From: Streptomyces sclerotialus
Lineage (GTDB): Bacteria; Actinomycetota; Actinomycetes; Streptomycetales; Streptomycetaceae
Length of the DNA stretch: 64,000 bases
Assembly: GCA_000719105.1 (NCBI GenBank)
Contig: JODX01000009.1
Span: forward strand, 147,244 to 211,243
Reading direction: 5' to 3'
A model generated the notes under the pieces. It did no database searches. It was given only the letters and a program-made list of their open reading frames with translations, and was not told the DNA's origin. Numbering within the stretch: the stretch's first letter is position 1; every line of letters starts with the position of its first letter. This document shows, in pieces, positions 25,621 through 33,607 of this stretch. The translations under genes were made by a program, and so were the position numbers.

Positions 25621-27345
25621 TCAGCCCGCCAGGCGCGCGTACGTCCCCTGGCGCGCCGCCGCCAGCTCGGCGTGCGTGCCGCTCTGCACCAGCCGGCCCC
25701 GGTCGACGACCAGGACGCGGTCGGCGTCCGGGGCCAGGCTCAGATCGTGCGTGATCAGGATCGTCGTACGGCCGGCCGTCAGGCGGCGCAGCGGCTGGAC
25801 CACCTGCCGGGCGGCCACCGCGTCGAGGCCGGCCGTCGGCTCGTCCAGGACCAGGACGGGGGCGGCGCGGAGCATCGCGCGGGCGATGGTGATCCGCTTG
25901 AGCTGGCCGCCGGACAAGGCGGCCGTGCCGGGGGCGACCCGCGTGTCGTAGCCCTCGGGGAGCGCGGTGACGAAGTCGTGGGCGGCGGCGTCCCGCGCGG
26001 CCCGCTCCACGTCCCTGTCGGTCGCTCCGGGGCGCCCGCAGGCGATGTTCTCGCGGATCGTGCCGTTGAGGACGAGTGTCTCCTGGGGCAGGAGCGTGAC
26101 GTTGTCCCGGAGGAACTCCAGCGGTACGTCCGTGAGCGGCACCCCGTCCAGGGAGATCACGCCCGCCGACGGGTCGTAGAAGCGGGTGAGCAGCTTGGAC
26201 AGGGTGGACTTGCCGGCGCCGCTCGGTCCCGTGATCAGGACCAGTTCGCCGGGGGCTGCGGTGAACGTCACGTCGCGGACCGACGCGCTCTCCGCGCCCG
26301 GGTAGCCGAAGGACACATCGTGGAAGGCGACCCGGCCGCGTACCGGCCACGGAGCCACCGGAGCGGCGGGATCCGTGACGGCCGGGCGGGCGTCCAGGAG
26401 CTCGCCCAGGCGCTGGGCGCCCGCCGTCGCGGCGGTGAGCGTCAGGCCCAGCCGGCCGAGGTTGCGGACCGGCGGGTAGAGGTAGCCGATGAACGCGGCG
26501 AAGGCGAGCAGCTGGCCCAGCGTCATGCGGTCGGCGGAGATCTCCCAGACGCCGAGGCCGATCACCGCGAGCACGCACAGCGTCTCGACGACCTCGACGA
26601 ACTGCTCGTACATCTCGCTCAGCCGGGCTCCGCGCACCGATGCCTTCATCCAGGCGCGGGCCTCGCGGTCGAGCCGTCTCTCCTCGTCCCGGCGGCGGTT
26701 GTACGCCTGGGTGAGGACGATGTTGCCGAGGGACTCCTCGACGACCGAGGTGATCGCGCCGTCGGCGGTCCGCTCGTCCCGGGACGCCGTCCTGATGCGG
26801 CCGGAGAAGCGGCGGGCGGCGAACAGGAAGAGGGGCGCGAGGACGAAGGTGGCCAGGGCCAGGTCCCAGCGCAGGTAGAGGGCCGCGCAGGCGTAGAAGA
26901 CGGCGGAGAAGGCGGCGGCGAGCGTGCCGACGACCCCGGAGACGACCATCTGCTCGATGGCCTCGACGTCACCGGTGAGCCGTTCGACCAGGTCACCGCG
27001 GCGGTGCCGCTGGAAGAAGTGCGGCGGCATGTCCTGCACGTGCCGGAAGACGTGCGCGCGCAGGCGGAGGACGAATCTCTCGGCGGTCCAGGTGGCGAGC
27101 GAGTTGCCGAGGTAGCCGACGAGCGCGCCGAGCGCGGCGACGGCGAGCCAGGCGCCGGCCGGGCCCCAGAAGGCGGAGAGCGAACCGGCTCGCAGGGCGT
27201 TGTCGGTGAGTTCCGCGAACAGCAGGATCGACGCGGTCTCGGCGAGCGCGGACACCACCACGCAGGCCACGATCGCCGCGAGCCAGGTGCGGTCACCGCG
27301 GGTCAGCGGCCAGAAACGGCGGAAGGCCTCGCGCACTTCCCTCAT
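25621..27345 (-). CDS. ABC exporter (fused membrane and ATPase domains)
   Basis: This 574-aa half-transporter has six spans (residues 20-300) and an ATPase domain with Walker A TGPSGAGKST, ABC signature LSGGQLKR, Walker B VLVLDEP and the H-loop His in ITHDL. Homodimer formation is expected from the fusion. Such proteins export peptides, lipids or drugs; no cargo gene is adjacent. The start at 27345 (MREVREAF) follows AAAGGAG with 10-nt spacing. It lies 97 bp downstream of the Lys/Ala-rich micro-gene, so the two may be co-transcribed. Confidence 0.92.
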   Translation of the reverse strand: MREVREAFRRFWPLTRGDRTWLAAIVACVVVSALAETASILLFAELTDNALRAGSLSAFWGPAGAWLAVAALGALVGYLGNSLATWTAERFVLRLRAHVFRHVQDMPPHFFQRHRRGDLVERLTGDVEAIEQMVVSGVVGTLAAAFSAVFYACAALYLRWDLALATFVLAPLFLFAARRFSGRIRTASRDERTADGAITSVVEESLGNIVLTQAYNRRRDEERRLDREARAWMKASVRGARLSEMYEQFVEVVETLCVLAVIGLGVWEISADRMTLGQLLAFAAFIGYLYPPVRNLGRLGLTLTAATAGAQRLGELLDARPAVTDPAAPVAPWPVRGRVAFHDVSFGYPGAESASVRDVTFTAAPGELVLITGPSGAGKSTLSKLLTRFYDPSAGVISLDGVPLTDVPLEFLRDNVTLLPQETLVLNGTIRENIACGRPGATDRDVERAARDAAAHDFVTALPEGYDTRVAPGTAALSGGQLKRITIARAMLRAAPVLVLDEPTAGLDAVAARQVVQPLRRLTAGRTTILITHDLSLAPDADRVLVVDRGRLVQSGTHAELAAARQGTYARLAG

Positions 27346-27441
27346 GATCGGTCGACTCCTTTCCTCTCCTCGGCGGGCGGACATGCCGAGGCGGGGTCCC
27401 CGGGAGCGTTCGCTCGGGGACCCCACCTCGTGGCGTGCGGC

Positions 27442-27570
27442 TCAGCCCTTGTGCGAGACCGGGCGGCGCTTCGGGGCGGCCTTCTTCGCCGGGGCCTTCT
27501 TCTTGGGGGCCGGGGCGGGGGCGGCCTTGCGGGCGGTCTTCTTCACCGGGGCGACCTTGTGAAAGCTCAT
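27442..27570 (-). CDS. 42-aa Lys/Ala/Pro-rich basic peptide
   Basis: An ATG with AAGGAG 6 nt upstream opens 42 codons of which about a third encode Lys or Arg (start SFHKVAPVKKTARK; tail RRPVSHKG). The KKA/KKT/PAKK composition is that of histone H1-like or HU-tail sequences, so it could bind DNA or RNA. It is not a standard gene call because of its length. It precedes the ABC exporter gene on the same strand. The family and function are unknown. Confidence 0.65.
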   Translation of the reverse strand: MSFHKVAPVKKTARKAAPAPAPKKKAPAKKAAPKRRPVSHKG

Positions 27571-27694
27571 GGCTGTCTCCTTGCTCGTTCGTACCATTTC
27601 TATTTCGCGTCGTTCGCTTTCGCTTTCGACACGGAAAACGTTACGGGACTCGCGAGCCAGATAAGACCAATTCCACTGAGACCTCGATGAAATA

Positions 27695-27716
27695 CACCTG
27701 AGTCAATTCTCAGGTG
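27695..27716. promoter_or_regulatory. 8-bp inverted repeat upstream of the micro-gene
   Basis: CACCTGAG at 27695-27702 and its complement CTCAGGTG at 27709-27716 flank TCAATT. The dyad lies 125 bp upstream of the Lys/Ala-rich ORF in a stretch that is noticeably AT-rich for this genome. It may be an operator, or part of a terminator for an upstream transcript. Confidence 0.4.
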
Positions 27717-27744
27717 ATTACGGGAACTGAATGTCCATTCACAT

Positions 27745-27790
27745 AGAACTTACGGTGCATGCACAACAGAACTTACGGTGCATGCACAAC
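27745..27790. repeat. exact 23-bp tandem duplication
   Basis: A 23-bp unit (starts AGAACTTACGG, ends GCATGCACAAC) occurs twice head-to-tail at 27745-27767 and 27768-27790 with no mismatch. Each unit holds the 10-bp palindrome GTGCATGCAC. It is next to the nucleotidase terminator. It could be a recent slippage product or a paired protein-binding site. Confidence 0.7.
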
Positions 27791-27795
27791 GCAAA

Positions 27796-27826
27796 AGGCG
27801 GCCGACGTCGATGACGTCGGCCGCCT
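27796..27826 (-). terminator. terminator of the nucleotidase gene
   Basis: Perfect 14-bp arms (27796-27809 and 27813-27826; outer bases AGGCGGCC) surround a 3-nt GAT loop, about 25 bp past the nucleotidase stop. On the minus strand the stem is followed by TTTTGC, a short U-tract, so an intrinsic terminator is likely. Confidence 0.75.
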
Positions 27827-27851
27827 CAGGAGCGAGCGGGGTGCCGGACGA

Positions 27852-29681
27852 TTACTTCACGATCGTGATCCGGTCCGCCGCCGGCACCGCCAGCGGGCTG
27901 CCCGCCGAGGTGGTGGCGAGCAGGTACTGCTCCAGCGCCGCCAGGTCGTCCGCGCCGACCAGTTCGTTCGCGCCCTCGCCCAGCGTGGTGAAGCCGTCGC
28001 CGCCGCCCGCGAGGAAGCTGTTCATCGCGACGCGGTAGGTGGCCGTCGGGTCGATGGCCGCACCGTTCAGCTTGATCGAGTCGGTGACCACGCGATCGGC
28101 GCCCGACTTGGTCAGGTCGAGCGTGTACGTCAGCCCGGCCGACACCTGGAGGATCTTCGGCGAGGCCGCGTTGGAGCCGCTCACCTGCTCCTTGAGCACC
28201 TGGATGAGCTGGGCGCCCGTGTAGTCCTGGAGGTTCACCGTGTTGGCGAACGGCTGGACCGTGAAGGCCTCCGCGTACGTCACCACGCCGTCGCCCTCGG
28301 CGCCCTTGGCCGCGTAGGTGAGGGGCGCCCGGATGCCGCCGGGGTTCATCAGCGCGAGGTCGGTCTCGGGGTCGAGCTCCTTGCCGTACGCGAGCTGCGC
28401 GTCGGCGATCAGGTCACCGAGCGGGGACTCCGTGCCGGAGTTGCCGATGTCGCCCGCGATGTAGCCGATGGCGCGGTTGCCGATCGGGGCGGCCAGCGTG
28501 TTCCACTTGTCGATCAGCCGGGTCATGTCGGGGGCCTTGGCGACGTCCCGGGTGACCACGTGGTTCGCGGACTCCACGGACGTACGGGCGATGTCGCCGG
28601 TGCGGCGGTCGTACGTGAGGGTGGTGTCCGTGTAGAGGCGGCCGAAGGACGAGGCCGAGGTGACCATGCGCGGGTTGCCCGCCGGGTCGTCGATCGTGCA
28701 GACGTACGCGTTGTGCGTGTGGCCGGTGACCAGCGCGTCGACCTTCGGCGTGATGTTCTTGGCGATGTCCACGATCGGCCCGGAGATGCCGTCACCGGCG
28801 CCCGGGGAGTCGCAGTCGTAGTTGTACGCCGTCGAGGCGGGCTGGCCGCCCTCGTGGATCAGCGCGACGACCGACTTCACGCCCTGGCGCTCCAGCTCCT
28901 TGGCGTACTTGTTGATCGTCTCGACCTCGTCCTTGAACTCGAGGCCCTTGACGCCCTCGGCGGTGACGACGCCCGGCGTGTCCTCCAGGGTCACACCGAT
29001 GAAGCCGACCTTGACGCCGTTCTTCTTCCACACCCAGTAGGGCTTGAGGATCGGCTTGCCGGTCTTCTCGTCGAGTACGTTCGCCGCGAGGTACGGGAAG
29101 TCGGCGCCCCCGAACTTTTCCCCCTCGACGTAACAGCCGTCGGTGGGGTGGCAGCCGCCGTTCTGCAGCCGGGCCAGCTCCTTGGCGCCCTCGTCGAACT
29201 CGTGGTTGCCGACGCTCGTGACGTCGAGGTCCAGCTTGTTCAGCGCCTCGATGGTGGGCTCGTCATGGAAGAGGCCCGAGAGCAGCGGGGAGGCGCCGAC
29301 CATGTCGCCGCCGGCCGCGGTGATGGAGTACTTGTTGCCCTTGCGCGCCTGGCGCAGGTGCGTGGCCAGGTACTCGACGCCGCCCGCGTCGACGGTCGTC
29401 GTCGTGCCGTCCTCGTGCTGGTGCGTGACGCGCCCGGAGGAGCCGGACGGCGGCTCCAGGTTGCCGTGCAGGTCGTTGAAGGACAGGAGCTGCACGTCCT
29501 GGTAGCGGCCCGGCTGGGACTGCCCGGGCCTGCCGTCGCTCGGCTCGTGCCCCTTCGCCTCGCCGGCCGAGGCCGGGAGCGCGGCGGCGAGCGCACCGAC
29601 GGTGGCGAGGCCGGCGGCCGCGGCGAGGAGACGGTTCGTGCGGCGTCTGCGGCGGTGCGGCTGGGGTGTGGCGGCTGACAT
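27852..29681 (-). CDS. secreted 5'-nucleotidase / metallophosphatase (UshA-like)
   Basis: This 609-aa secreted enzyme has a Tat- or Sec-type N-terminus with RRRRR followed by LLAAAAGLATVGALAAALPASA (signal ends near residue 40). The metallophosphatase domain (about 60-330) shows FNDLHGN, GGDMVG and SVGNHEFD, and the His of VTGHTHN. The C-terminal nucleotidase domain (about 380-600) provides the substrate site. It releases phosphate and nucleosides from nucleotides outside the cell. In S. coelicolor the equivalent gene is, to my recollection, part of the phosphate-starvation response. Confidence 0.9.
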   Translation of the reverse strand: MSAATPQPHRRRRRTNRLLAAAAGLATVGALAAALPASAGEAKGHEPSDGRPGQSQPGRYQDVQLLSFNDLHGNLEPPSGSSGRVTHQHEDGTTTTVDAGGVEYLATHLRQARKGNKYSITAAGGDMVGASPLLSGLFHDEPTIEALNKLDLDVTSVGNHEFDEGAKELARLQNGGCHPTDGCYVEGEKFGGADFPYLAANVLDEKTGKPILKPYWVWKKNGVKVGFIGVTLEDTPGVVTAEGVKGLEFKDEVETINKYAKELERQGVKSVVALIHEGGQPASTAYNYDCDSPGAGDGISGPIVDIAKNITPKVDALVTGHTHNAYVCTIDDPAGNPRMVTSASSFGRLYTDTTLTYDRRTGDIARTSVESANHVVTRDVAKAPDMTRLIDKWNTLAAPIGNRAIGYIAGDIGNSGTESPLGDLIADAQLAYGKELDPETDLALMNPGGIRAPLTYAAKGAEGDGVVTYAEAFTVQPFANTVNLQDYTGAQLIQVLKEQVSGSNAASPKILQVSAGLTYTLDLTKSGADRVVTDSIKLNGAAIDPTATYRVAMNSFLAGGGDGFTTLGEGANELVGADDLAALEQYLLATTSAGSPLAVPAADRITIVK

Positions 29682-29696
29682 CTGCCCCCCTGGGAG

Positions 29697-29740
29697 TCGG
29701 AACTGAATCGGAACTGAGTCAGATCCGAATCGGATCTGAT
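29697..29740 (-). promoter_or_regulatory. four 11-bp phased units upstream of the nucleotidase
   Basis: Four consecutive 11-bp units read TCGGAACTGAA, TCGGAACTGAG, TCAGATCCGAA and TCGGATCTGAT on the plus strand. The last two also form a 21-bp dyad (29719-29739). They lie 16-59 bp upstream of the start codon. The 11-bp period is that of PhoP PHO boxes, although the core (GTTCC on the coding strand) differs from GTTCACC. This may be a diverged PhoP site or another direct-repeat operator. The remaining gap to 30014 shows no gene. Confidence 0.5.
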
Positions 29741-30001
29741 GGCAAACGGATGAGAAATGGCCCCGTCCGCGCGCAGCCTAAGGTCAACGCGCGTAGCGCG
29801 ACAGGGGGTTCCTGGTTACGGCCTGATGACCGTCGAGGGCAATTCGCCATGAACAGGACAGGCGACCGGTGCGCGCGGGGGTCGCCGCACCGACCGGACT
29901 CCCCGACCGCACCTGCCGCCCGGCCGGCACCGCCCGGACCCCCGGACGAACCGCTCGAGCCGGGCGAATCCCCATGCTGTCCCCGCCCACCCCACCGGGC
30001 C

Positions 30002-30007
30002 TACTCT
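30002..30007 (+). promoter_or_regulatory. -10 hexamer of a leaderless mshD promoter
   Basis: TACTCT ends 7 nt before the mshD ATG at 30015, and no Shine-Dalgarno precedes it. An out-of-frame ATG at 30011 is ignored. The spacing fits transcription starting at the start codon. Confidence 0.5.
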
Positions 30008-30014
30008 CATATGC

Positions 30015-30941
30015 ATGAGCAGCCACGACACCGCCCCCCGGGGCCCCGCCCGCAGCATCCAGAGCCTCACCGCGCCGAGCGCCGACCAGATCGAGGCCGT
30101 GTCCGCCCTGCTCGACGAGGCGGCCCGGGCCGACGGGCAGTCGGCGGTGTCCGAACAGGGCCGGCTCCAGCTGCGCGGCGGCGAACGGGAGGGCGTACGG
30201 CACCTGCTGCTCACCATGAACGGCACCCTCGTCGGCTACGCGCAGCTGGAGGACACCGACCCGGTCGAGGCCCCGGCCGCCGAACTCGTCGTCCACCCCG
30301 CGTACCGCGGCCACGGTCACGGCCGCGCCCTCGGCACCGCGCTGCTCGCGGAGTCCGGCAAGCGGCTGCGGGTGTGGGCGCACGGCGGGCACGCCGCCGC
30401 CCGGCACCTCGCGCAGGTCCTCGGTCTCGCCCTGTTCCGCGAGCTGCGCCAGATGCGCCGCCCGCTGGCGGACTTCGACCCGCCCGAGCCGGCGCTGCCC
30501 GAGGGCGTCACGGTCCGCACCTTCGTGCCCGGCAAGGACGACGCCGCGTGGCTCGCGGTGAACGCCGAGGCCTTCGCCCACCACCCCGAACAGGGCTCCC
30601 TGACCCAGCGCGACCTCGACGACCGCAAGGCGGAGCCGTGGTTCGACCCGGCCGGCTTCTTCCTCGCCGAGCGCGGCGGCGAGGTGATCGGCTTCCACTG
30701 GACCAAGGTCCACGAGGAGGAGGGGCTCGGGGAGGTGTATGTAGTCGGCGTGCACCCCGACGCCCAGGGCGGCGGTCTCGGCCGGGCACTCACCACGATC
30801 GGCCTGCGGCACCTGGCCGCGCGGGGCCTGCCGACCGCGATGCTGTACGTCGACGCCGACAACAAGGCCGCGGTGACCGTGTACGAGCGGCTGGGCTTCG
30901 TCACGCACGAGACGGACCTGATGTACCGCACGGAGACCTGA
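30015..30941 (+). CDS. mshD: mycothiol synthase MshD
   Basis: MshD acetylates Cys-GlcN-Ins, the last step of mycothiol synthesis in actinobacteria. The 308-aa protein is a double GNAT fold: N-terminal domain (about 20-140; ELVVHPAYRGHGHGRALGTAL) and C-terminal active domain (about 160-305; VYVVGVHPDAQGGGLGRALTT, YVDADNKAAVTVYERLGF). The acetyl-CoA loop GGGLG is clear. It is monocistronic: a strong terminator at 30979-31009 follows. Confidence 0.94.
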   Translation: MSSHDTAPRGPARSIQSLTAPSADQIEAVSALLDEAARADGQSAVSEQGRLQLRGGEREGVRHLLLTMNGTLVGYAQLEDTDPVEAPAAELVVHPAYRGHGHGRALGTALLAESGKRLRVWAHGGHAAARHLAQVLGLALFRELRQMRRPLADFDPPEPALPEGVTVRTFVPGKDDAAWLAVNAEAFAHHPEQGSLTQRDLDDRKAEPWFDPAGFFLAERGGEVIGFHWTKVHEEEGLGEVYVVGVHPDAQGGGLGRALTTIGLRHLAARGLPTAMLYVDADNKAAVTVYERLGFVTHETDLMYRTET

Positions 30942-30978
30942 GCGGCACGAACCACCACAGACACCCCGGACACTCCTC

Positions 30979-31009
30979 AAGGGGGCGGCGCGCTTGACGC
31001 CGCCCCCTT
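30979..31009 (+). terminator. intrinsic terminator of mshD
   Basis: Perfect 12-bp arms (AAGGGGGCGGCG at 30979-30990 and its complement at 30998-31009) enclose a 7-nt loop and are followed by CTTTG. It lies about 40 bp beyond the mshD stop and isolates mshD from the GntR-ABC operon. Confidence 0.8.
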
Positions 31010-31011
31010 CT

Positions 31012-31055
31012 TTGCACCACCCTTTCACTACTCAATTAGTGAAAGGGTGGTGCAA
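31012..31055. promoter_or_regulatory. operator with perfect 19-bp arms at the GntR gene start
   Basis: Arm 31012-31030 (TTGCACCACCCTTTCACTA) and its exact reverse complement at 31037-31055 are separated by CTCAAT. The 44-bp palindrome ends 5 bp before the GTG of the YtrA-type regulator. Such a long, promoter-proximal symmetric site is best explained as the regulator's own operator. It could also fold as a hairpin in the 5' mRNA. Confidence 0.75.
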
Positions 31056-31059
31056 GCGA

Positions 31060-31467
31060 GTGGTCGAGTACCGCATCGACAGGCGCAGCGGCGTCGCCAC
31101 CTACCTCCAGATCGTCCAGCAGACCAAACAGGCCCTGCGCCTCGGCCTGCTGGAGCCCGGCGACAAGCTGCCCACGGCCCGCGAGGTCGTGGCGGCCACC
31201 GCGATCAACCCGAACACCGTGCTCAAGGCCTACCGCGAGCTGGAGCGCGAGGGCCTGGTCGAGGCCCGGCGCGGCCTCGGCACGTTCGTCCGGAAGGGTC
31301 TGAGCACCGCCCCGGCCGACTCCCCGCTCCGTGCCGAGCTCGAGACCTGGGCGGACCGGGCGCGCACCGCCGGACTCGAACGGGACGACGTGGCGGCGCT
31401 CTTCACCTCCGTACTCGATCAGCACTTCCCGTACGACCAGAACCACAGCAAGGGGGACCAGGCATGA
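31060..31467 (+). CDS. YtrA-subfamily GntR repressor
   Basis: This 135-aa regulator has the short YtrA layout: an N-terminal winged helix (VEYRIDRRSGVATYLQIVQQ ... KLPTAREVVAATAINPNTVLKAYRELEREGLVEARRGLGTFV) and a brief helical C-terminus. YtrA proteins repress ABC transporter operons in which they are the first gene, as here. The GTG at 31060 gives the usual family N-terminus; other in-frame GTGs lie within the palindrome. The stop overlaps the ATPase ATG by 4 bp. Confidence 0.9.
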   Translation: MVEYRIDRRSGVATYLQIVQQTKQALRLGLLEPGDKLPTAREVVAATAINPNTVLKAYRELEREGLVEARRGLGTFVRKGLSTAPADSPLRAELETWADRARTAGLERDDVAALFTSVLDQHFPYDQNHSKGDQA

Positions 31468-32354
31468 CCGACACCGCCATCGAGGCGGCCGGACTGGGCA
31501 GGACGTTCGGGCGGCGGCGGAGGGCACGGGCGCTGCACGCGTGCACCTTCCGGCTGCCGGCGGGACGCGTCTGCGCGGTCGTCGGACCGAACGGCGCGGG
31601 CAAGTCCACCCTGCTCGCCCTCGCGGCCGGACTGCTGCGGCCCACGGAGGGCACGGTCACCGTGCTCGGCACCACCCCGGCGGCGGCCCGCGAGCGCGTC
31701 GCGTACGTCGCCCAGGGCAAGCCCCTGCACCCCCAGCTCACCGTCGCCGACACCCTGCGCATGGGCCGGGACCTCAACCCCCGGCGCTGGGACGCGGCCA
31801 CGGCCGGGCGCGTCGTCGCGGACGGCGACCTCGACCCGGACGCCAAGGTCCGCACCCTTTCGGGCGGCCAGCGCACCCGTGTCGCGCTCGCCCTCGCCCT
31901 CGGCAAGCGGCCCGAGCTGCTGCTCCTGGACGAGCCGATGGCCGACCTCGACCCGCTCGCCCGGCACCAGCTCATGGGCACCCTGATGGCGGACGCCGCC
32001 GAGCACGGCACCACGATCGTCATGTCCTCGCACGTGATCGCCGAGCTGGAGGGCTCCTGCGACCACCTGCTCCTCGTCGGCGGCGGCCGCGTCCGCCTCG
32101 CGGGCCCCGTCGACGACCTGCTGGCCGCCCACACCCTCGTCACCGGCCCGGCCGGCGACCTTGCCCCGCACACGGTGGTCGAGTCCCGTACGACGGGACG
32201 CCAGCTCACCGCGCTCGTCCGCCCGGCGGGCCCCCTCGGCGAGGACTGGCAGGCCGGCGACCCGACGCTGGAGGAACTGGTCCTCGCCCACCTCCGCTCG
32301 CCCGACGCCCCCGCCCTCACGCTGACCGACGAGCGCCAGGAGGCCGCCGCATGA
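31464..32354 (+). CDS. ABC transporter ATP-binding protein
   Basis: This 296-aa ATPase has Walker A GPNGAGKST, Q-loop VAQGKPLHP, signature LSGGQRTR, Walker B LLLLDEP and H-loop His in SSHVI. It acts with the membrane protein encoded next, probably as an exporter. A 70-residue C-terminal extension (from about residue 220, LAAHTLVTG) is typical of YtrB-like antimicrobial-peptide transporters. It is translationally coupled at both ends (ATGA at start and stop). Confidence 0.93.
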   Translation: MTDTAIEAAGLGRTFGRRRRARALHACTFRLPAGRVCAVVGPNGAGKSTLLALAAGLLRPTEGTVTVLGTTPAAARERVAYVAQGKPLHPQLTVADTLRMGRDLNPRRWDAATAGRVVADGDLDPDAKVRTLSGGQRTRVALALALGKRPELLLLDEPMADLDPLARHQLMGTLMADAAEHGTTIVMSSHVIAELEGSCDHLLLVGGGRVRLAGPVDDLLAAHTLVTGPAGDLAPHTVVESRTTGRQLTALVRPAGPLGEDWQAGDPTLEELVLAHLRSPDAPALTLTDERQEAAA

Positions 32355-33340
32355 GCACCGTGACCGCCGAGGCGACGACCGTGCAGAGCCCCCCGTCCTC
32401 CGCCCACCGGGGCCTGGTCCGGACGGTGCTGCGGCTGCACCGGTGGGCGCTGTGGTTCTGGGTGCTGTTCCTGGTCGTGACGGGCGGGGCCCTGCTGTGG
32501 GCGTACGGGCCGGGGGCCCACGCCGCCTGGCAGGAGTACCGGGCGGCGGACTGCGCCCGGGACGGGTTCCTCCCGGCCTGCGGCACCAACGGCCCCGGGT
32601 ACCAGTACTTCTCCACGGTGGTCGATTCCGCCTCCGCGCTGCTGTACTCCGTACCGCTGCTGACCGCCGCCTGGGCGGGCTCGGCCCTGATCGGCCGCGA
32701 ACTGGAGAACGGCACGACGGCGCTCGTCTGGACCCAGTCGGTGTCCCCGGCCCGCTGGCTCGCGGCCAAGCTCGCCGTGCCGGCCGCGCTCCTCGTCGCC
32801 GGGACGGCCGTGCTCAGCCTGCTGCACCGTACGGTGTGGTCGGCCGACCGCGAACTCTGGCACGACATGGGCGGCGAGTGGCACTCGGGCAGCATCTACA
32901 CCGCCAACGGCACCCTTCTCACCGCCTACGTCCTGCTCGGCCTGGCCGTCGGCGTCCTCGCGGGCCTGGTCGTACGGAACGCGCTGCCCGCACTCGCCGC
33001 CGCCGCCATCGGCTTCGCGGTGCTCCTGAACGTGCTCGACTCCCTGCGCACCCACCTGTGGCCGGTCAAGACGCTGACCGGCAAGGACGGCTACCCGGAC
33101 TACATCGGCATGGTGGTCGGCGACGGCGCCCTCACCTCCACCGGCGCCCGCATCCCGGACCCGGTCTGCGTGGACGACGCCGCCTGCCTCGCCCGCCACG
33201 ACATCGTCGGCTACTACCGCGACTACCACCCGTCCTCCCACTTCTGGCCGCTCCAGCTCGTCGAGACCGGCATCGTGCTCGCCCTTGCAGCCGCGCTCAC
33301 CTTCGCCGCGTTCGCGCTGCTCCGCCGCCGTACGGCCTGA
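32351..33340 (+). CDS. ABC transporter permease
   Basis: This 329-aa protein has about six spans (about residues 35-57, 102-122, 140-160, 198-220, 226-246, 300-322). A long extracellular loop with a cysteine pair (GFLPACGTNGPGYQ region) separates spans 1 and 2. The ELENGTTALVWTQSVSPARW motif is typical of ABC-2 type permeases. It is the partner of the upstream ATPase and the third gene of the GntR-controlled operon. A strong hairpin at 33356-33401 follows the stop. Confidence 0.88.
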   Translation: MSTVTAEATTVQSPPSSAHRGLVRTVLRLHRWALWFWVLFLVVTGGALLWAYGPGAHAAWQEYRAADCARDGFLPACGTNGPGYQYFSTVVDSASALLYSVPLLTAAWAGSALIGRELENGTTALVWTQSVSPARWLAAKLAVPAALLVAGTAVLSLLHRTVWSADRELWHDMGGEWHSGSIYTANGTLLTAYVLLGLAVGVLAGLVVRNALPALAAAAIGFAVLLNVLDSLRTHLWPVKTLTGKDGYPDYIGMVVGDGALTSTGARIPDPVCVDDAACLARHDIVGYYRDYHPSSHFWPLQLVETGIVLALAAALTFAAFALLRRRTA

Positions 33341-33355
33341 CGACGGCGACCGCGT

Positions 33356-33401
33356 CCGCGGGGGTACGTCCCTCCTCAGGGGGAGCGACGTACCCCCGCG
33401 G
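33356..33401 (+). terminator. terminator of the GntR-ABC operon
   Basis: Perfect 15-bp arms (CCGCGGGGGTACGTC at 33356-33370 and its complement at 33387-33401) enclose a 16-nt loop that can form an inner CTCC/GGAG helix. It lies 16 bp after the permease stop codon, ahead of ppk. Confidence 0.75.
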
Positions 33402-33607
33402 TCCTCCCCCCGCTATCCCTCACGTCATGTCTCCGTAACCAACGATTCAGACGACCTTGCGACGCTCGCTCAATGAACCCCGCCGTACCCGAGCACTCGT
33501 CGCCCCCGGAGAACGGGGGGAGCGCGTGGAGCGGCCCGTTTCCCGCCGCGCTGCCGCCAGCGCGTTCCGACACGCCCGTCTCCGTGCCGGCGCGGAACAA
33601 TGGGGCC

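Noticed and set aside
23465..26578. 1037-aa minus-strand reading frame over the pectinase and ABC exporter
   Set aside because: It lies opposite or out of frame to two well-supported genes and has no domain; length alone is not evidence in 72% GC DNA.
33473..33607. 45-residue upstream extension of Ppk
   Set aside because: Low-complexity sequence without an RBS; kept only as an alternative start.
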